Below are positions 11,162-16,137 of a stretch of 16,137 bases of DNA, one piece after another. The stretch covers positions 1 to 16,137 of the forward strand of contig CATOAN010000011.1 in the NCBI GenBank assembly GCA_951394045.1. The letters run 5' to 3'. The translations under genes were made by a program, and so were the position numbers. This stretch comes from Nitzschia sp. DOCU1. Lineage: Eukaryota; Bacillariophyta; Bacillariophyceae; Bacillariales; Bacillariaceae. A model generated the notes under the pieces. The model was not told the DNA's origin. It saw only the letters and a program-made list of their open reading frames with translations, and did not search any database. The stretch's first letter is position 1. Each line of letters starts with the position of its first letter.

Positions 11162-11753
11162 CCTCCCATACTTTCTCTTACCCACCCATCCTTACTTTCT
11201 CTTACGCAGTCTCCCCTACTTTATCTTACCCAGCCTCCCCTATTTTCCCTCACCCACCCCTCCCCTCCTTTCTCTTACCCAGCCCCCCCTAATTTTTCTT
11301 ACGCAGCCTCCCCTACTTTCTCTTACCCACCCACCCTTACTTTCTGTTTCCCACCCTCCCCTACCTTCTCGTGCCCGGCCTCCCCTACTTTCTCTTACCC
11401 ACTCTCCCCTCCTCTCTCTTACCCAGCCTCCCCTAATTTGTCTTACCCAGCTTCCCCTACTTTCTCTTACCCACCCACCCTTACTTTCTCTTACCCAGCC
11501 TCCCCTACTTTCTCTTACCCAGCCTCCCCTACATTCTCTTACCCAGCCTCCCCTCCTTTCTCTTACCCAGCCTCCCCTACTTCTCTTACCCAGCCTCCCC
11601 CACTTTCTCTTACCCACCCACCCTTACTTTCTCTTACCCAGCCTCCCCTACTTTCTCTTACCCAGGTTCCCCTACTTTCCCTTTCCACCCTCCCTCGTTT
11701 TTCTTTCCCAGCCTCGCCTAATTTTTCTTACGCAGCCTCCCCTACTTTCTCTT

Positions 11754-11801
11754 ATCCACAGACGTTTACTTTCTCCTTTGCAGCAACGCTTACTTTCTGT
11801 T
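11754..11801 (+). other. Two most diverged units in the array
   Basis: Two consecutive 24-base units, containing CCACAGACGTTTAC and TTGCAGCAACGCTTAC, depart most from the consensus yet keep the exact unit length and phase (next to the E marker at 11730). The first is a degraded B unit by position. The clustered changes contain purines and two CpGs that are unusual for the array. This could be an old unit that has escaped homogenisation, or a gene-conversion patch. Confidence 0.6.
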
Positions 11802-11858
11802 ACCCAGTCTCCCCTACTTTCTCTTTCCCAGCCTCCCCTCCTTTCTCTTACCCAGCCT

Positions 11859-11987
11859 CCCCGAATTTGTCTTACGCAGCCTCCCCTACTTTTTCTTACC
11901 CGGCGTCCCCTACTTTCTCTCACCCAGCCTCCCCTACTTTCTCTCACCCATGCACCCTTACTTTCTCTGACCCAGCCTCCCCTACTT
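11859..11987 (+). repeat. Dispersed copy sharing rare variants with 8152-8280
   Basis: This is the partner of 8152-8280 at offset 3,707. It carries CCGAATTTGTCTTACGCAG and the CCCGGCGTCCCC variant in adjoining units. After that the B unit has become CCCATGCACCC, and two units carry CTCTCACCC rather than CTCTTACCC, so the copies have diverged since duplication. Confidence 0.7.
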
Positions 11988-12752
11988 TCTCTTACCCACC
12001 CTCCCCTACTTTCTCTTTCCCACCCTCCCCTCCTTTCTCTTACCCAGCCTCCCCTAATTTGTTCGCAGCCTTCCCTACTTTCTCTAACCCACCCTCCCCT
12101 CCTTTCTCTTACCCAGCCTCCCCTACGTTCTCTTACCCACCCACCCCTGCTTTGTCTTACCCAGCCCCCCCTACTTTCTCTTACCCAGCCTCCCCTATTT
12201 TTTCTTACGCAACCTCCCTTACTTTCTCTTACCCACCCACCCCTACTTTGTCTTACCCAGCCTCCCCTACTTTCTCTTTCCTAGCCTCCCCTACTGTCTC
12301 TTACCCACCCCTCCCCTCCTTTCTCTTACCCAGCCTCCCCTAATTTTTTCTTACGCAGCCTCCCCTACTTTCTCTTACCCCACCCACCCTTACTTTCTCT
12401 TACCCAGCCTCCCCTACTTCTCTTTACCCAGTCTCCTCTACTTTCTTTTACCCACCCTCCCCTACTTTCTCTTACCCAGCCTCCCCTACTTCTCTTACCC
12501 AACCTCCCCTACTTTCTCTTACCCACGCACCCTTACTTTCTCTTACCCAGCCCTCCCCTACTTTGTCTTACCCAGCCTCCCCTACTTTCTCTTACCCAGC
12601 CTCCTCTACGTCTCTTTCCCAGCCCTCCCCTACTCTCTCTTACCCAGCCTCCCCTACTTTCCCTTACCCACCCACCCTCACTTTTTGCCAGTCTCCCCTA
12701 CTTTCTCTTTCCCACCCTCCCTTTCTCTTACCCAGCCTCTCCTACTTCAATT

Positions 12753-13329
12753 ACGCAGCCTCCCTCACTTTTTCTTACCCACCCTCCCCTACTTTATCTT
12801 ACCCGGCCTCCCCTACTTTCTCTTACCCAGCCTTCCCCTACTTTCTCTTACCCAGCCTTCCCGACTTTCTCTTACCCAGCTTCCCCTAATTTTTCTTACG
12901 CAGCCTCCCCTACTTTCTCTTACCCACCCACCCTTACTTTCTCTTACCCAGCCTCTCCTACTTTCTCTTACCCAGCCTCCCCTACTTTCTCTTACCCAGC
13001 CCCCCCTACTTTCTCCTACCCAGCCTCCCCTCTTGTTTCTTACGCCGCCTCCCCTACTTTCTCTTACCCACCCACCCTTACTTTCTCTTATCCAGCCTCC
13101 CCTACTTTCTCTTACCCAGCCTTCCCCTACTTTCTCTTACCCATTCTCCCCTCCTTTCTCTTACCCAGCCCCCCTAATTTTTATTACGCCGCCTCCCCTA
13201 CTGTCTCTTACCCACCCACCCTTACTCTATCTTACCCAGCCTCCCCTACTTTCTCTTACCCAGCCTCCCCTACTTTCTCTTGCCCACCCTTCCCTCCTCT
13301 CTCTTACCCAGCCTCCCCTACTTCTCTTA
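12753..13329 (+). repeat. Best-preserved 6-unit (144-bp) higher-order repeat block
   Basis: E markers fall at 12753, 12898, 13042 and 13186, at intervals of 145, 144 and 144 bp. The period starting at 13042 reads E-B-A-A-C-D cleanly; that at 12898 reads E-B-A-A-A-D'. The last two E units carry GCCGCC in place of GCAGCC. The same GCCGCC variant is seen at 118 and 263, the corresponding places in the long-range copy. Confidence 0.82.
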
Positions 13330-13770
13330 CCCAGCCTCCCCTACTTTCTCTTACCCACCCACCCATACTTTCTCTTACCCAGCCTCCCCTACTTTCTGTT
13401 ACCCCAGCCTCCCCTACTTTCTCTTACCCACCCACCCCTCCTTTCTCTTACCCAGCCTCCCCGACTTCTCTTACCCAGCCTCCCCTTCCCCTCCATTCTC
13501 TTACCCAGCCTCCCCTACTTCTCTTACACAGCCTCCCCTACTTTCTCTTACCCCCCCATCCTTACTTTTTCTTACCCAGCCACCCCTACCTTCTCTTACC
13601 CACCCTCCCTTACTTTCTCTTACCCAGCCTCCCCTCCTTTGTCTTACCCAGGCTCCCCTACTTTCTCTTACCCACGCTCCCCTCCTTTCTCTTTCCCAGC
13701 CTCCCCGATTTCTGTTACCCAGCCTCCCCCTCCCCTCCTTTCTCTTACCCAGCCTCCCTTACTTTCTCTT
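12924..13770 (+). repeat. Long-range segmental copy, right member
   Basis: This is the partner of the window's first ~830 bases. Paired landmarks (left/right) are 118/13042, 263/13186, 537/13461, 602/13526, 651/13576, 751/13676 and 801/13725. Offsets drift only between 12,923 and 12,925, so few indels separate the copies, although many substitutions do. Rare shared variants include GCCGCC E units, CTACTGTCTC, CCCCGACTTCTC, ACACAG, CAGCCACCCCTACC and CCCACGCTCCCC. Confidence 0.85.
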
Positions 13771-14330
13771 ACCCAGCCTCCCCTACTTTCTCTTACCCAG
13801 CCTCCCCTACTTTTTCTCACCCAGTCTCCCCTCCTTTCTCTTACCCAGCCTCCCCGAATTTGTCTTACGCAGCCTCCCCTACTTTCTCTTACCCACCCAC
13901 CCTTACTTTCTCTTACCCAGCCTCCCCTACTGTCTCTTTCCTAGCCACCCCTACTTTCTCTTACCCAGCCTCCCCTACTTTCTTTTACCCACCCTCCCCT
14001 CCTTTCTCTTACCCAGCCTTCCTTACTTTCTGTTACCCAGCCTTCCCTACTTTCTCTTACCCACCCTCCACCACTTTCTCTTACCCACCCACCCTGACTT
14101 TCTCTCACCCAGCCTCCCCTACTTTCTCTGACCCACCCTCCCCTCCTTTCCCTTACCCAGCCTCCGCTACTTTCTCTTACCCAGCCTCCCCTACTTTCTC
14201 TTACCCAGCCTCCCTTACTTTCTCTTACCCAGCCTCCCCTGCTTTCTCTTACACAGGCTCCCCTACTTTCTCTTACCCCACCCTTCCTTTCTCTTACCCA
14301 GCCTCCCCTATTTTTTCTTACGCAGCCGCC
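13740..14330 (+). repeat. 767-bp tandem duplication, first copy
   Basis: Rare variants here recur in order about 767 bases downstream: ACCCAGTCTCCCCTCC near 13820, GAATTTGTCTTACGCAG at 13856, TCTTTCCTAGCCA near 13936, CCAGCCTTCCTTAC near 14020, CCCTCCACCACTTTC at 14064, CACCCTGACTTTCTCTCACC after it, and CCAGCCTCCGCTAC near 14157. Offsets are 766-767 over most of the block (32 units = 768). They widen to 776 near 14241 because of the poly-C expansion in the second copy. Confidence 0.85.
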
Positions 14331-14505
14331 CTTACTTTCTCTTACCCACCCTCCCTTACTTTCTCTTACCCAGCCTCCCCTACTTTCGCTTACCCAGCTT
14401 CCCCTACTTTCTCTTACCCACCCTCCCGTCCTCTCTCTTTCCCAGCCTCCTCTAATTTTTCTTACGCGGCCTCCCCCTACTTTCTCTTACCCACCCACCC
14501 TTACT

Positions 14506-15125
14506 TTCTCTTACCCAGCCTCCCTTACTTTCTCTTACCCAGCCTCCCCTACTTTCTCTTACCCAGCCTCCCCTACTTTTTCTTACCCAGTCTCCCCTCC
14601 TTTCTCTTACCCAGCCTCCCCTAATTTTTCTTACGCAGCCTCCCCTACTTTCTCTTACCCACCCACCCTTACTTTCTCTTACCCAGCCTCCCCTACTGTC
14701 TCTTTCCTAGCCAGCCCCTACTTTCTCTTACCCAGCCTCCCCTACCTTCCTTTACCCAGCCTCCCCTCCTTTCTCTTACCCAGCCTTCCTTACTTTCTCT
14801 TACCCAGCCTTCCCTACTTGCTCTCACCCACCCTCCACCACTTTCTCTTACCCACCCACCCTGACTTTCTCTCACCCAGCCTCCCCTACTTTCTATTACC
14901 CACCCTCCCCCTCCTTTCCCTTACCCAGCCTCCGCTACTTTCTCTTACCCAGCCTCCCCTACTTTCTCTTACCCAGCCTCCCTTACTTTCTCTTACCCCC
15001 CCCCCAGCCCTCCCCTGCTTTCTCTTACCCAGCCTTCCCTACTTTCTCTTACCCAGCCCCCCCCTACTTGCTCTTACCCACCCTCCCCTCCTTTCTCTTA
15101 CCCAGTCTCCCCTAATTTTTCTTAC
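14506..15125 (+). repeat. 767-bp tandem duplication, second copy
   Basis: This is the second copy of 13740-14330. Matching landmarks are ACCCAGTCTCCCCTCC near 14587, AATTTTTCTTACGCAG at 14623, TTTCCTAGCCAG at 14704, CCAGCCTTCCTTAC near 14781, CCCTCCACCACTTTC at 14831, CACCCTGACTTTCTCTCACC and CCAGCCTCCGCTAC near 14927. It carries a C-run expansion at 14996-15005 that the first copy lacks, which moves later landmarks by about 9 bases. Confidence 0.85.
14996..15015 (-). other. Strongest canonical G-quadruplex / i-motif candidate
   Basis: The + strand has 10 C, then AG, CCC, T, CCCC. On the - strand this is GGGG-A-GGG-CT followed by ten G, which satisfies four runs of at least three G with loops of seven bases or fewer inside 20 bases. 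The + strand could form an i-motif. It arose in the second copy of the 767-bp duplication; the equivalent place near 14220-14230 in the first copy is an ordinary unit. Confidence 0.75.
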
Positions 15126-16137
15126 GCAGCCTCCCCTACTTTCTCCGACCCACCCACTCTTACTTTCTCTTACCCAGCCTCCCCTACTTTCTCATTCCCA
15201 GCCTCCCCTACTTTGTCTTTCCCACCCTTCCCCTCCTTTCTCTTTCCCAGCCTCCCCTACTACTCTTGCGCAGCCTCACCTACTTTTCTTTACCCAGCCT
15301 CCCCTACTTTGTCTTACGCAGCGTCCCCTACTTTATCTTACCCAGCCTTCCCTACTTTCTCTTACCCAGCCTCCCCTACTTTCTCGCACCCAGCCTCCCT
15401 TACTTTCTCTTACCCAGCCTCCCCTACTTTTTCTTGCCCAGCCTCCCCTACTTTCTCTTGCCCACCCTCCCCGCGTTCTCTTACCCAGCCTCCCCTAATT
15501 TGTCTTACGCAGCCTCCCCTACTTTCTCTTACGCACCGTTCCTTTCTCTTACCCAGCCTCCCGTACTTTCTCTTACGCAGCCTCCCTCACTTTCTCTTAC
15601 CCACCCTTCCCCTACTTGCTCTTACCCAGCCTCCCCTACTTTCTCTTACCCAGCCTCCCCGACTTTCTATTACCCACCCACCCTTACTCTCTCTTACCCA
15701 GCCTCCCCTACTTTCTCTCACCCACCCACCCCTACTTTCTCTTACCCACCCTCCCCTCCTTTCTCTTACCCAGCCTCCCCTACTTTCTCTTACCCAGCCT
15801 CCCCTACTTTCTCTTGCCCACCCTTTCCCCTCTCTCTCTTACCCAGCCTCCCCTACTTCTCTTACCCAGCCTCCCCTACTTTCTCTTACCCACCCTCCCC
15901 TCCTTTCTGTTACCCGCCCTCCCCTCCTTTCTCTTACCCAGCCTCCCCTACTTCTCTTACGCAGCCTCCCCTACTTTCTCTTGCCCACCCACCCTTACTT
16001 TCTCTTACCCAGCCTCCCCTACTGTCTCTTACCCAGCCTCCCCTACTTTCTCTTACCCACCCTCCCCTCGTTTCTCTTACCCAGCCTCCCCTACTTCTCT
16101 TACCCAGGCTCCCCCTACTTTCTCCTACCCAGCCTCC

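Larger units (their letters stand above)
11730..12352 (+). repeat. 6-unit (144-bp) higher-order repeat block
   Basis: E markers lie at 11730, 11874, about 12063 (TTCGCAG, A lost), 12207 and 12353. The intervals are 144, 189, 144 and 146 bp. Three of four are the 6-unit period; the 189-bp interval equals 8 units minus 3 bases. D-type units (TAATTTTTCTT, GAATTTGTCTT or TATTTTTTCTT endings) precede most E markers. Confidence 0.75.
1..16137 (+). repeat. 24-bp pyrimidine-rich tandem repeat array (minisatellite/satellite)
   Basis: The entire window is about 670 head-to-tail units of 24 bp. The consensus is a C-rich half, CCCAGCCTCCCC, followed by a T-rich half, TACTTTCTCTTA. All units have the same orientation and I found no stretch that cannot be aligned to the unit. 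Most differences are single substitutions; indels of 1-3 bases and a few truncated units also occur (for example near 5448, 6255-6276 and 12685). At least five unit types recur in a set order (A-E, defined in the summary). The array has no visible edge, so its full length is unknown. There is no coding gene, tRNA, rRNA, transposon or CRISPR structure. I cannot match it to a named satellite family from memory. Its size and hierarchy suggest a eukaryotic locus; that is inference. Confidence 0.97.

Noticed and set aside
10373..12343. Third long + strand open frame (656 codons)
   Set aside because: It switches register many times and crosses the 16-C homopolymer at 11005, which no conserved coding frame would be expected to tolerate.
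1..16137. CRISPR array
   Set aside because: Units are contiguous, with no distinct unique spacers between constant repeats. The variation is point mutation of one unit, and no cas genes are present.
1..16137. Telomeric or interstitial telomere repeats (TTACCC, ACCCACCC)
   Set aside because: TTACCC is the junction between 24-bp units and is not iterated at 6-bp spacing. No CCCTAA or TTAGGG tandem runs are present.

Overview
The whole 16,137-base window is one tandem-repeat array. I see no gene, RNA gene, mobile element or unique sequence in it. The basic unit is 24 bp, with a C-rich half (CCCAGCCTCCCC) followed by a T-rich half (TACTTTCTCTTA). About 670 diverged units run head to tail on the same strand and continue through both edges, so neither flank of the array is visible. 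The consensus unit is 12 C, 8 T, 3 A and 1 G, so the + strand is strongly pyrimidine-rich and the - strand purine-rich with many G runs. An array of this length and hierarchy points to a eukaryotic minisatellite or satellite locus (subtelomeric, pericentromeric, intronic or intergenic). The species cannot be told from the sequence.

The units fall into recurring types, called here: A = CCCAGCCTCCCC start (consensus); B = CCCACCCACCCT start; C = CCCACCCTCCCCTCC start; D = ends TAATTTTTCTTA or TAATTTGTCTTA; E = begins (A)CGCAGCC and carries most of the array's CpGs. They are ordered, not random. The commonest order is E-B-A-A-C-D (6 units, 144 bp). Variants are a 9-unit form with a second B-A-A (216 bp; near 1376-1591 and 5450-6276) and a 3-unit E-B-A form (72 bp; 2383-2596). 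Above this are a roughly 767-bp tandem duplication (about 13.74-14.33 kb against 14.51-15.13 kb), dispersed copies tens to hundreds of bases long (8.15/11.86 kb; 10.69/11.06 kb), and a long-range copy in which the first ~830 bases match about 12.92-13.77 kb at a nearly constant offset of 12,924. The array therefore shows repeat order at about 24, 72-216 and 767 bp, plus a 12.9-kb-distant copy, as expected from repeated unequal exchange and segmental duplication.

The long open reading frames are a by-product of the repeat. The unit length is a multiple of three, and the consensus has no stop in any + frame or in one - frame. The repetitive peptides (PASPTFSY, LLSLTQPP, PSLPYFLL on +; RESRGGWV on -) are the same DNA read in different registers, and the longest frame changes register internally. 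I annotate no CDS. The points most worth following are the repeat hierarchy, the G-quadruplex/i-motif potential with poly-C tracts, and the possible effect of a transcript carrying hundreds of pyrimidine-tract/3'-splice-site-like motifs.
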